Shown: in pieces, positions 1-10,954 of the stretch | Layout: each line of letters starts with the position of its first letter | Numbering within the stretch: position 1 is the stretch's first letter | DNA from: Dipteronia dyeriana | Lineage: Eukaryota > Streptophyta > Magnoliopsida > Sapindales > Sapindaceae | DNA length: 64,000 nt | Direction: 5' to 3' | Assembly: GCA_032871835.1 (NCBI GenBank) | Contig: CM065297.1 | Span: 67,443,253-67,507,252, forward strand | Made by a program: the position numbers and the translations under genes | The notes under the pieces: generated by a model | The model's input: only the letters and a program-made list of their open reading frames with translations | Database searches by the model: none | Told to the model about the DNA's origin: nothing

Positions 1-1407
1 ACATCGTGGGCAGAACCCGTGCACATTGGGATTTATACATGAACACTGCATCAAAAAACATCATTTACATCAATTTTTTAGATCCATACACTTACACACC
101 CATTTACATCAAATTCTCTCTCCCTAGATCTAGGAATCATTTTCTACCTTTACATCCACAAAACCCATACATCATTTCTTTGATTTTCTACTTAACAAAA
201 GCTTTAAGAGAATGCATTTGAAGCTTCAAGGAAGGAGAATCTCTTCATGGGCTCATTTTCTCTCTCTTCTCTTATTTTGTGCTTTGTAATTATTATGAGT
301 AGTAAAATCCCCACTAAAGGGGTTGATTTGATTCATTTGTGAACTTTGGACATTGTAACAAACTCTATCTTTCCTATTAATCTATCAAGTATGTTTCATT
401 CATTGTTTTAATTGATGTAAAAAATGAATTGGTAATTGATTGAACACTACTCTCTTTGCTAACTTGTTGAGAAATTATTTGAGTATAGAATTAGGTATAC
501 ACTTTACTTGGTTTTCTTTAGCTCAATTGAGTTGAAGGATTGAACAAGAGTACACTCCTCAAGTGAAATCTAGACATATTAATCTCATTTTCTATCTAAT
601 CTCAAATGGGTAACCAATTATATACATTATAAGTTGTTAACTTGGAGTGATTAAGCACCAATACTATACACTCTAGATTGGTGACATTATAAAGAGATTA
701 GTTCCTTATTTGATAGATGTGCATTCATGTAATATCACATGTGGGTGGTCAATAAAATACACTCAAGAATGGACACTCTTAAAAGATATACAACCGATTC
801 TATACACACTAGATTTGTTACAAAAGATTGATGTACATTCATGAGAGTTCTTAATTTACCCATTGTTTGCATATTGGATCCATCAACTTATTAGTCTTTT
901 TATTACCTATTTACATAGTCATAGTATAGATTAGTTGCATTTAATTAGTTTAATCATAGTTTGCATTTTAGTCTAATTCCCAAACCAAAACCTTTGTAAT
1001 TACTTTTATTGCTTTTTAGAACTAGAGTTTTATTTGGTCATTGCTAATCACCGATCTCTATGGATGATACCCGATTTGCCACTTTACTTGTTTTCATACA
1101 TTTGAAAGATCGTGCCAAAATTGTTATATGTTTTGCCTTAATTCCATTTCCTTTGTCTTGTTTTCGTGTGTTTTTGCTTCTCTTATGATTTGCAGGCAAT
1201 TAGGTCCATTTTGGAAGAAAAAAATGGAAAACGTGGAGTTGTGCAGAAAACAGGCTAAAATCGATCAAGTAAAGAAGTGTTAGTGCACTGGTACTGTGCA
1301 GGTTCTTACCCGCGCACTACTCGCACACTGAGATATGGAATTTGAGAAATGGCAATTGCATGGGTACCATCGACGCACTACTAGCGTACAACCCATGCAT
1401 CCCACCT
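1..1407 (+). repeat. Athila-like LTR, plus strand, with a fused second LTR start
   Basis: The stretch from 1 to about 1095 matches, in reverse orientation, the 3' two-thirds of the family X LTR near 8100-9100. Shared marks are the 'gagtag..aa..tcccacta' block near 300, the repeated 'actataca.tctagattgg' units near 650-820, and 'gatgatacccgatttgcca' near 1065. At about 1107 the text switches to 'atcgtgccaaaattgttata', which is how X LTRs begin. This therefore looks like the broken end of one LTR joined to the start of another. It reaches the window edge. No gene is seen here; a 71-codon frame at 6-221 is chance coding in LTR sequence. Confidence 0.65.
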
Positions 1408-2566
1408 ACAGGAGAAACCACACATCGGAAGCGAAAAGTTCGATTGGTATATTTCAAAAAAGTATATTTTTTAAAAAAATTCTTTAAAAGAATGGACTTT
1501 AACCCTTGATTAATTAACATACAAATAAAAGGTAACGATTGACGTTGCACCGAATTGAATCCGTAAGATCTTCCAATCCAATCATGAACGTGAATCACCT
1601 AGGAGTGTGGGCTCCCTTTATTTGAATTGTGTATCTGAGGATGGAAAACAAAAACCTTTTTCATTTGTTAGTCACAATGAACCTCCTAGATAAAAACGAA
1701 GAACGTTTGGTCTATTTTAGCCTTGAGATTTTTATTAACAAGAACTCTTAGGAGGATATCAATAAAATCACATTGAGTGTATTACCAAGTTATCGCCCTT
1801 CAATATATTCCCTCACAAAAATCCATCCTTTGAGAGTAGATATCGTTTGAGTCAATTGTCTAGTCTATCATTGTAAGGAAGTATCTTGCTAAATTTCATT
1901 CATGGATACCCCTTGAGGGGTTATCAGATGAAACATAAAGCTCAACTAAACTTAGAGGCCATAGGTGTTCCAAAGTACCTTCTCCCATTCAATTATTTAA
2001 GGCATGTGATTGAATTCCATAGAATGATTTACCAAGTTATCTAGATGCCAATTTAGATAGCTAAACCATTCAATGCATGTTCATACCAAAAGAGATATAT
2101 AAGGGGCATTCCTATTCTACTTGACATGTTATCAAACAATGACAAACATTGCAATATTTACGGAAAAGTAAATAACCATAATTTTGGTCTATCCTAGACA
2201 AGCAAGTAAATTACATTTGTTTTGAAATACAAAAACCCTAACCTAACTTGGAGAACAAGTCTTCAAGCGGCCATCTGTACAAAGGTCTTGTGATCAGGCA
2301 CCTGCACGCCCAAAGCCTTGTGTGGGTGCCTCGGGTTACTTCATTACTTCTTTTTCTGTTTCGAATTCTTCAAATCTTCTATTCTTCAAAACTTGAATAA
2401 ATTACAATTTGTTTTTCTATTACAACAATAAAATAAAAAAACTTAGCAATTACAAATAAGGAAGTTATGATGATGATAGACCACCACCCTTCGTGTTACA
2501 ATTCCAAAACAAATTGAAATTATGGGACCAAAATCGAGCAATGACAAATAACATTATAAAAAAAAA

Positions 2567-2584
2567 CACACACACACACACACA
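2567..2584. repeat. (AC)n microsatellite in copia leader
   Basis: A pure CA run followed by TA-rich sequence. The same place in the related leader at 20962-20997 holds a long TA run instead. Confidence 0.85.
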
Positions 2585-2724
2585 TATATACATATATCCA
2601 TACATTCCAATGTAAATATATATTCGAATACCTAGAGTGTCATCTTTTTCTAAAACATGTATATTTACAATAAAAAGAAATAGACCCACGTATATATACA
2701 TTAATTAATCAAGGGTACAACCAG

Positions 2725-2736
2725 ACTCTGATACCA
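2725..2736 (-). promoter_or_regulatory. Primer-binding site, tRNA-Met type
   Basis: On the minus strand this reads TGGTATCAGAGT, one mismatch from TGGTATCAGAGC, the usual plant copia PBS complementary to initiator tRNA-Met. It lies two bases from the LTR end at 2739, which fixes the LTR edge and the minus-strand orientation. Confidence 0.8.
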
Positions 2737-3287
2737 ATTGTAAGAGAAAACGCACGCCGTAAGTGAAAAGTTCGATTGGTATATTTCAAAAAATAATAAT
2801 TTCTTTAAAAGAATGGACATTAACCCTTTTTAAATTAACATATAAAGAAAAGGTATCATGCCTTTTTCACATGACGATTGATATTGCACCAAATTGAATC
2901 CGCAAGATCTTCTAATCCAATCATGAACGTGAATCACCCAGGAGTGTGGGCTCTTTTTCTTTGAATTGTGTACCTGAGGATGGAAAACAAAATACCTATC
3001 TCTTTTGTTTGTCACAATAATCCTCTTAGAGAAAATTGAAGAACATTTGGTCACTTGTAAATTCTCAATCAATTGATTGAAACTAGCGTGAACCCAATTC
3101 AATGTTGTACAAAATACCTTTTGATGTAAAGGATACTAGTGCACTATCGAAAACAAAAACGTTCCCTCTTTTCTCTACGCTTGGCCGAATTCTTCACACA
3201 TTGAGTTGGATGAAGTTTTTTTTTTATTAAGGAAAGCAAAGTAAAAAAATTTCTCACACAAGAACTAGGGTGGTCGAATTCTTTGAT

Positions 3288-3291
<4 letters not shown>

Positions 3292-3338
<47 letters not shown>
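3292..3338. repeat. (AT)n microsatellite inside copia LTR
   Basis: About 47 bp of uninterrupted TA dinucleotides inside the truncated copia's 5' LTR. Confidence 0.95.
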
Positions 3339-3340
<2 letters not shown>

Positions 3341-4332
3341 GGTGGCCAAATTCTCACACAAGGAGGATTTGTGTGGTCAAACATCCTCTCACAAGGAGGA
3401 TTGTTTTCCACCACATCTCCTATCAAAATTTGAAATTCTACTCTATTCCAACTCACTAGTGTATTATCCAATAATTAATTATTGAATATAAATTAATTGT
3501 GACTTTGTCAAAAACTTCATAATTTGACTAATTGTCAATCTGAGTTTTGATAGATATCGAAGACTTCCTAATTTGACTATATAAATAAATTCCTTTAATT
3601 ATCTACTTATCAAATAAAGTTTTTTATACTTATCATACTTTCAATAATGGTATGACACTAGGAGACCTTCTCCTACTTAGAAAAAGATTTTGACTTTTAA
3701 ATAAATAAATAATAAATTAATTAATTTCTATTTAATTAAATAATAAAATAAAAACAATATATTTGGCCAATATCCTAAGCCTTGCCGCCCAAGCCTATAG
3801 TATGGGCAATATGTTGTTTTTCTATTTTATTAAATCCATTAGATTTTAATAAAAAGTTCACATGTGAACTAAACTCATTCTTACTAAAAAAACAAGTTCA
3901 CATGTTTTAAATTAATATATTAATATATTTTAACAACACATTTTATTAAAATATACAAATTACATTCTTAATGTATTAATGGAATGCTAATCGCACCCCA
4001 TTAGACCTACCCAAGGATTCCCACATCCTTGCCATTCCAGGTACTTAAAGAGTTACCGCGTGTCCTGATCACACATGACCGCACCTCTCTTAAACTTTTG
4101 GATTACGAAATCTAGAAAACAATTCCAGATGGACCCAAAGATTGGTTCAGTAAAATATATCAAGTGATCTATGCAAGTTCGTGTGGATTGGGGATCTTGT
4201 TGGGCTATCTAAATTTATGTTCCAATAGACATAACCTAATCACAATCAATAAATGATTCACTTAGGCTCGATCTATTAATTTTAGTTTATTCCACTTAAG
4301 AACTAAAATTGAACTCTTAAATAAAGATAGAA

Positions 4333-4610
4333 CCAAATTTCAAAAACCAATTAGGACAATATAAAACCAAGATCATGACACTTGAAGAAATGACGAAGGA
4401 GTTGGTACTGAGCCATAAAAAATGAAACCAAGACTTCAACAACACTTAAAATGCAACTCAACATAAACCGTAGAATTATATTAACTATAATGACCAGATG
4501 AACCTTGACATTGATGCCTCACTCAGAAGAATGGAGACTTAGTTGGCTCAGATAGCAGAATCCATACTCTAGTAGGAAAAAGGAAAATTAGTGAGTGGGA
4601 GTGAACATGC
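4333..4610 (+). pseudogene. Athila-like gag fragment, broken
   Basis: Plus-strand translation gives a decayed gag tail. It includes 'MTLEEMTKELVLSHKK', then after stops 'DASLRRMET', 'LAQIAES' and 'EKGKLVSGSEH'. The pattern of 'ME.QL.Q(I/L)A' followed by 'EKGK.PS' is typical of the gag end in Athila-type Ty3/gypsy elements. Several in-frame stops make it non-functional. The solo LTR at 4611-7143 cuts it, and the protease fragment at 7149 continues the same element on the same strand. The assignment comes from remembered family pattern, so it is moderate. Confidence 0.55.
4606..4610. other. Target-site duplication CATGC (left)
   Basis: CATGC directly precedes the LTR start at 4611 and is repeated exactly at 7144-7148 after the LTR end. 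This proves integration and fixes both edges. Confidence 0.93.
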
Positions 4611-7143
4611 TGTTGGAACCCCGTTCACCGGTCACGCAGTGGAATTAGGTTTTAAAATTTTTATACAGATCATATCTGTATCTGGGACCAATGAACTTTT
4701 GATCGTAATTATTTTTTGGAACCAATACATACAATATGTAAATATCGGAAATTGTAATCGATAAAATCTGAAGAACATACCAACGATTGGAGGCTTCTTC
4801 ACTTTACGATGTGCTCCTGTCTGAACCACTCGATCTTCCTCGTTATCTCCCGGAACTGGTAACTGCGTGTGGGCGCGTCACGATCTCAGGAACTTGAATG
4901 GAGGATGTAGAGAGAATTGAAGAAACTCTTTTTTCTATGTGTTTTACAAAACACATATAACATGAAACAAAATAGATATATCAATATATATCACGCTGTT
5001 GCTACCCACAAATATACATATATCGCTGCACTCGCTTTTTCACAATTATATATCTTATATATCTCTATCATGTTGCACCCACTGCTGCTTTGTATATATA
5101 TATATATATATATATTACGTTGCACCCACCGCTGCATTTACTTCTCACAAATATATATCTTATATATATCTATCACTCATGCCACTGCTTCTTGCTTTTA
5201 ACACAAAAAAAAATTATATATATATCAAGTATGTAAATCCTATGTAAATTCTTCTTTTAACAATTGTTTCATATGTACACACCAATTTGTATCCAATACA
5301 ATCTCTTGTGTTATAATTGATATATATATATATATTAATTATTTTTTTTAAATATATCTAATATATTAAAAGTAATAATAAATTTTTTAAATTTAAACTT
5401 AAATTTAAATAAATATATCTAATATATCACGCTGTTGCTGCCCACAAATATACATATATCGCTGCACTCGCTTTTTCACAATTATATATCTTATATATCT
5501 CTATCACATTGCACCCACTGCTGCTTTGTATATATATATTACGTTGCACCCACTGCTGCATTTACTTCTCACAAATATGATTTCTCACAAATATAAATCT
5601 TATATATATCTATCACTCACGCCACTGCTTCTTGCTTTTAACACAAATATATATATATCAAGTATTTACATACTATGTAAATTCTTCTTTTGACTATTAT
5701 TTCATGTGTACATATCAATTTGTATCCAATACAATATCTTGTATTATAATTGATATATATATATATATATATATTTTAATTATCCTTTTTAAATATATCT
5801 AATATATTAAAAGTGATAATAAGTATTTTAAATTTAAACTTAAATTCAAATACTTAGATAAATGATTTAGTAAAATATAATAATCATATTATTTTATCTT
5901 CACCTAAATCCATATATCAACTAACACCCTCAAATTAATAGTTAACTAATAATTCATAATTATCAATATAATTAAATAATCTAATTATTTAATTAATTTA
6001 ACTATTAACATTCATTAATTAAATAATCTCATTATTCAATTAATTCCGGAATATATACGTGTCACTTTTGTAACACAATTAATTGGACAATCCAATTAAT
6101 TAACCGTGACCCTTGTTACCTAAATCAATCGGGCTAGTAAGGGGACCTAATGGACCCACAGTATTTTGAGCTCCAATAATCCTCGGAATCATGAATTAAA
6201 CTCTTTAATTAATATTCCTTGATTATTAACTCTGGTGTTATTCCACTAAAAACCTGAAGCTGCACTCTCTCAACTGTAGACGCTTTTACACAGACTGATA
6301 CAACTCGGTGTCCATCGATATATCTATTACACATGGTGTGATCCTCCACAGTAGTTCATAATTAGAGCATGGTCATAATATCCGTTATACCCCTCTAATT
6401 ACATATATCCTTTAACCACCGTTGATTCTATAATGAACAATAAATCCTATTTTCTTACGGAATTAAGAGAGCGCTCATATTGTCCAAGCCCCGAATCAAC
6501 CCTTAAGGGAACTACCATCTACTTCTCACAAGAAGGAGTGGATTCCACTATTGTGTACAAAACCTTCCCAGCCATAAGCCAAATCGCAATCCCAATATAC
6601 GGAGCATATTGATCGGGAACTGCATCAGACCTCACCCATGGTATATCAAAGACCACGATCTAACCTGAAGGAGTCAATAAGTCACTCAGGATTAAGATCA
6701 CCCACATATAGCCATCATTAGTTGATATATATGAATCTCATCGATAAACGGATCTTGGTGAGAGATTCATATAGATCATGGCCCAGTCCTATATGATCAC
6801 ATCACACAAGGTGCCTCCATTCTTATATCTCCATATGAATGATTCAGGATAGAATCACCGTACATTACGGAATGGACCGCAACTATAGATTAACCACAAA
6901 TAAAGTACCCAGCTTTATTTGCTATCTATGGACTCTCTAGATTGCACGTCTCTTACTGTATCCATCCGTATATGACACTCATATACACAATTCAAGATTA
7001 CATCCGGCAATCTTGGATGTTAAATTTATATGCACAAGTTTATAAAATAAATAAATAACATAATAAGAATGAATTAAACTTTTTTATTTATTTATTTCAT
7101 AAATCCATTTACAAATTACATCTTTAGGGCATAAACCCTAACA
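4611..7143 (-). mobile_element. Solo LTR, copia type, 2.5 kb
   Basis: On the minus strand it opens TGTTAGGGTTTATGCCCTAA, a common start for plant copia LTRs, and closes with GGTTCCAACA. Perfect 5-bp repeats CATGC flank it, and no internal region is present, so it is a solo LTR left by LTR-LTR recombination. It carries an internal direct duplication of about 436 bp (4986-5850). Several short hydrophobic reading frames near 4917-5247 come from AT-rich repeats and are not genes. It sits inside the Athila-like gag/protease remnant. Confidence 0.9.
4986..5850. repeat. Two-copy direct duplication inside the solo LTR
   Basis: Copy 1 runs from about 4986 to 5421 and copy 2 from about 5422 to 5850. 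Both begin 'atatatcacgctgttgct', continue 'cacaaatatacatatatcgc', and end in 'aatatattaaaagt.ataata' before an 'aaatttaaacttaaatt' tail. Copies differ by point changes and short TA-run length differences. Confidence 0.85.
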
Positions 7144-7148
7144 CATGC
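7144..7148. other. Target-site duplication CATGC (right)
   Basis: Exact match to 4606-4610. Confidence 0.93.
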
Positions 7149-7560
7149 AAAGGTTGTGGAAGTGCTGCAATGTGAGAATGAGGAGTCAGATGAGGGAGAG
7201 TTGCACTAGAGTCATGCAAGTTGGATGACAATGTTGAGAATGGGAGCTAGATGAAGGGGTGATGACTACAGGGGATACTGAACAGTTAGTAAGGGAGTTC
7301 CCATCAAAGTTGGAAGACCCTATAAGTTTCATCATTCTGGTGAGCATAGGAGATTTAGGTATCACGGAGGCAGTGCTCAATATAAGGGCAATCATCAACA
7401 TGATGCCCCTCTAAGTTTGCGGGCAATTGAGGATTGACTATATTAAGCCAACCTCTATAACCTTGAGAATGGCTGACAATTCTATGATAGATTGTCATTT
7501 TGTATGTGAAAATAGCTTGCCAAAAAAGTTATATAAACCCTATTGCAATCAAAATTGATA
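7149..7560 (+). pseudogene. Athila-like aspartic protease fragment
   Basis: The plus-strand frame near 7285-7500 reads 'REFPSKLEDPISFIILVSIG', later 'NIRAIINMMPL', a stop, then 'IKPTSITLRMADNSMIDCHF'. This matches the Athila/gypsy protease layout 'P.KL.DPGSF.IPC.IG...LCDLGASVNLMPLS......I.PT...LQLADRS'. The catalytic 'D.GAS' block has decayed to 'NIRAI', so the enzyme is dead. It continues the gag remnant at 4333-4610 across the solo LTR. The fragment ends near 7560, where LTR sequence of opposite orientation begins. Confidence 0.7.
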
Positions 7561-7574
7561 AAAAATATAGTGAC

Positions 7575-8021
7575 AATTATGGGTGTCATCCACAGAGATC
7601 GTGTTATACTTATATGAACAAATTGATGCTCTAGATTAAATGCAAGAAAAATAAATTGCAAATGTTGTTATATTGAAATTGACTAAAATGCAACCAAGTC
7701 TAAACTACTTAAAAATGCAACAAGCTAGTAAATGAAAGATATATGTTAAGGGGACTAGGGAAATGATGGATATAATAGGCAAACGATGGGCAAAGTTGAA
7801 CTCACAACTATGAACATGCGACAAAGGTAACCAATCTAGATGTATAGCACTGGTTGTATATCTCTCATGAGTTTCCAATCTAGATATATAGTATTGGCCA
7901 CTCATAATTTATTTTCCATGAATGAGCATAGATCGAATAAGGGATTAATCTCTTAATATGATCATCAACCTAGATTTATAGAATTGATGCTTAACCCATC
8001 ACAAGCAATCAACCTAGATGT
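7575..8021 (-). repeat. Partial family X-related LTR, minus strand
   Basis: It begins 'gggtgtcatccacagagatcgtg', the same block seen in reverse near 1045-1075. It continues through two 'caatctagat.tatag' units (near 7830 and 7878) and stops abruptly in 'aacctagatg' at 8020, where a fresh LTR starts. It resembles the LTR at 1-1095 more than LTR1-LTR3, so it may belong to the Athila-like relative. Confidence 0.6.
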
Positions 8022-9185
8022 TGACCGAGCTACTTTTGTCATTATAAAACGCTCTTCAAACAATATTTATTAAAACCACAACAATGGCTAAAATGTTTAC
8101 AAAACAAGTACAATGTCAAGTTAGGTATCGTCCATAGGGAAAGGGGAATCGGATGGCTAAAACTAGTTAACTTATATTAAACTAAAGCTAAGCATGAAAA
8201 GTAAAGGTAAATGGTTTTGGTTTTGAAAGTTTAATAATAAAGATGTAAACTACAATTAAGCTAATTAATCTAAAATGCAAATAGTGTTAATATGCAATGG
8301 GTGTTAAATATGATGGTAAAGACTAAGGTATTGATGATCCAACAAGTGAATTATGGGAATGTATGAACTCTCATGAAATGAATGCACAAAAATCGATTAC
8401 AACCAATCTAGATGTATAGTATCGGTTGTATTCCCTCATGAGTTTCCAATCTAGATATATAGTATTGGCCACTCACAAGTGATTGTTCATGAATGTACAT
8501 CTATCAAATTAAGGGACTAATCTCTTTATAAATTCACCAACCTAGATGTATAGTGTTGGTGCTTAACCTATCAATAACCCATTCAAGATTAGATAGAATT
8601 GAAATTATTGAGTCCGGGTCTCACTTGAGGATGTACTCTTGTTTGACACTTCCATTAAATTTAGCATAGGGAGATTAAATAGATGTAAACCCAATCACCC
8701 ATACAAGAAAATGAGTTAAAGAAGACCAAGTAGATGTATACCTAGTCAACTACCCAATTAATTCCCTTAATCAATTAGCTAAGAGAGGAGTGTACAATCA
8801 AAGACAAACCAATTAAGGGAAACAATTAAAATAATGAATGAAACATAATTGATAGATTAAATAGAACAAAAATAGAGTTGATTACAAAGCCCAGTATCCA
8901 CAAGTGTTTACATTAATCCCCTAGTGGGATGTTTAGCTACTCATGGCAATTACAATAAAATAACAAGGAGAAAAGAGATAGAGAAAACCCATTGAAGAAA
9001 ACTCCTCCTTTCTTGAAGCTTTAATTCCAATCTCCCAGTGTCCTTGAGTAGATGATGATGATGGAAGATGGTCAGATTTGGTGGGGAATGATTCCTAAAT
9101 CTAGGTTAGTGAGTTGAGGAAGGAATTGAATAGTGTGATTTTAGATCCAGAAATTCGTCCTCTTTTTTTTTTTCAAAATGGGAAA

Positions 9186-9200
9186 GAGATATATTTATAA
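9186..9200 (-). promoter_or_regulatory. Candidate TATA box of family X LTR
   Basis: On the minus strand the text reads 'CCTTATAAATATATC', a good plant TATA box. It is followed, in the direction of transcription, by about 1.15 kb of LTR. The equivalent in LTR3 lies near 54800. No transcript data support the site. Confidence 0.45.
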
Positions 9201-9244
9201 GGTTTCCAAAATATGGCTGAAAATTGCTGATGTGGCTGTCTGAC

Positions 9245-9500
9245 GCATGAAATGCACGGGTTGTGCATGGGTCTTGAACCTGCACATGACCCGCACAAAA
9301 ACCTGGTGCCTTGATTTCTTCTCCAGGTTAAAGTGCAATGCGCAGACACTTACACGATGGTACGCTGGTGTAGACCCGCGTGTTGCCCTAATGCTTCAAT
9401 TCCAGCTTTCGATTTTAAAGGAATACGCAGACACTTGAACGATAGTGCGCGGTTGTAGACCAGTACAGTAACCTAGCTTTTACTTCCTTCATAGTGCACA
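9245..9500. repeat. GC-rich degenerate repeat cluster in family X LTR
   Basis: Several loose copies of a unit such as 'gtagacc.gcgc...tg.cct' and its complement ('cgggttgtgcatgggtcttg', 'ctgcacatgacccgcac') lie within 260 bp. They are strikingly GC-rich against the AT-rich surroundings and partly self-complementary. Equivalent clusters are at 31810-32100, 54860-55140, 38630-39120 and 55930-56190. The cluster lies just upstream of the candidate TATA box in element sense. Confidence 0.7.
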
Positions 9501-9551
9501 GGTCTAGACCCACGCATAAACCTGATGCTGCTTCATCAACTTTTTTGATCT

Positions 9552-10404
9552 TGTTGACGTTGATTTCTTGATGGGTGAAAAAGTCAACAAGATTGAATTT
9601 AGTTGTGACCGGTCAAAGAGAAAGAGAATGAGAATGCAATTTAAAGCTAGATAGATATGAGTTTACGTGGTAAAACTCCGGTGATCAGAGAAACGTCCAC
9701 GGGTGGTTGAACAAACAACCGACCCAAAATTCACTATTTTAAGTAAGGAATTACTCTACTCGATCTCTCTTTTTTCTCTCTGCCGGTCGTTCTATATATC
9801 TATCTCTCTCTCTTTCAACAATGAGATTATAAGTCTATTTATATTCGTATAGAACCCTAATCCTTGTTGTACAAGTAATGAAAGACTTTTGTATTTAGTT
9901 ACAATTTGGTTGCTTGTTGGAGTCGTCTTTTCCTATTTTGGAGTATGGAGATTGAATAGGACTTTGGAGATACAGTCAGTTTAGGACATTATTTCCTTAA
10001 AAATGTGCGGTCTTGTGCGGTCTTCTTGAAGAAGTAAAGTTGCTGCCCGATTTGGATCCTGTTTCCTGTTTCCTGTTTGGTATTTATTTTTCTAGGAATT
10101 CTCCTTGACATGGATGCCTTTGCGTATTTGAGCATGACTCTTGGTATACCCATGTGCGAATTATGTACTGGACTTCTTTATTCGGGTTTCTCATTCTTGT
10201 TCCAAGTAGAATATGATGTCACTTTGTCCCGAGCAGGTCTTGACTTGCTGAATACAGGTATTCATACTTACTCGGGTTTGTATTCCTTGGTGATATCTTT
10301 GAAGGATATTTTCTGGATGCCTATTCAGATATCTACCTTGCAATCTTGAGGGACTATCCACCTTGTCAGTGACGTGTACATCTGATAAAAATATACCTAT
10401 AACA
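9552..10404 (-). repeat. 3' LTR of Tat-like gypsy
   Basis: Opens TGTTGACGTTGATTTCTTGA and closes ATACCTATAACA in plus orientation, 853 bp. It matches 32118-32952 along its length with scattered differences. A CT-rich patch, 'tctctcttttttctctctg', lies near 9763. Confidence 0.88.
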
Positions 10405-10414
10405 ATACCCTCTT
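10405..10414 (-). promoter_or_regulatory. Polypurine tract of Tat-like gypsy
   Basis: The minus strand reads AAGAGGGTAT immediately before the LTR start TGTTATAGG. This is the expected place and composition for the plus-strand primer. Confidence 0.6.
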
Positions 10415-10954
10415 AAAATATTTTTACTGGGTGGAATTTTGTCCTTGGCGTAAATATTTTAATTGACCCTTCAATTATTACGCCTTGTTAATATCAGAAT
10501 AACATCGCCTTTTAATAATGATGTGTCTTAATGGTTATCGCGTAAATCCCTTCACGCAAAATCTCAATGATTGCGAAGTTTCGAGATTCTGACAGCTTGG
10601 TCAGTTCTTTTCTTGGCACGTGTCTTACCACCGTTTCATTCCCTTAGTAACATTTATGAGAAGCGACTTGCGCGTCCTCTGATGCGGCGCCTACGTCATC
10701 AAATCCTCTTTTTCGATTTTTTCCCGCTTTTCATGACCCTAGGGTTTTGTATTTTTGTTATTGAATAATCTATTTAAGCCGAAAAGGTACTATTCAGGTT
10801 CATTTTTGCATAAGCAAATATTCAACCCAGATTTCTTGTACAGATTCATCTCCATTCCCCATTGAAGTTTTTCCAGGTTTTCTAATTTTTATTTCAAAGG
10901 TTAGTTTCGATAGATCCTGTTTCATGACAGCGCCTTTTTGTTATAGCTTTCGAA

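Larger units (their letters stand above)
1408..4332 (-). mobile_element. Truncated copia element (LTR piece, leader, 5' LTR)
   Basis: A minus-strand copy related to the copia element at 13715-23367. Bases 1408-1703 are the 3' tail of one LTR. Bases 1704-2738 are the untranslated leader, parallel to 19980-21138. Bases 2739-4332 are most of the 5' LTR, which starts TGTAAGAG and lacks roughly its first 0.9 kb in element sense. The rest of the 3' LTR and all of gag and pol are deleted at a junction near 1704. Shared landmarks are 'caatccaatcatgaacgtgaatcacc', the 'ccttgccgcccaa' block near 3782 and the 'gaactaaaattgaactctta' block near 4301. No coding sequence remains. Confidence 0.75.
8022..9551 (-). 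repeat. Family X LTR1, larger part
   Basis: In plus orientation this LTR starts TGACCGAGCTACTTTTGTCA, which is its 3' end in element sense. It runs to the Tat gypsy insertion at 9552 and resumes at 32953-33115, ending GGCACGATCA. Total length is about 1.69 kb, close to LTR3 (1.7 kb). It contains three 'ctagatrtatag' motifs (near 8408, 8450, 8541), a TATA-like site near 9190 and a GC-rich repeat cluster at about 9245-9500. It forms the left end of the family X array. Confidence 0.82.

Noticed and set aside
6..221. Plus-strand frame of 71 codons at the window start, possible host gene end.
   Set aside because: It lies in sequence that matches the family X LTRs; there is no domain and the frame is not kept in other copies.
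8400..8570. Regularly recurring 12-base motif, considered as a CRISPR-like array.
   Set aside because: Spacing is uneven, repeats are short, and the setting is a plant LTR.
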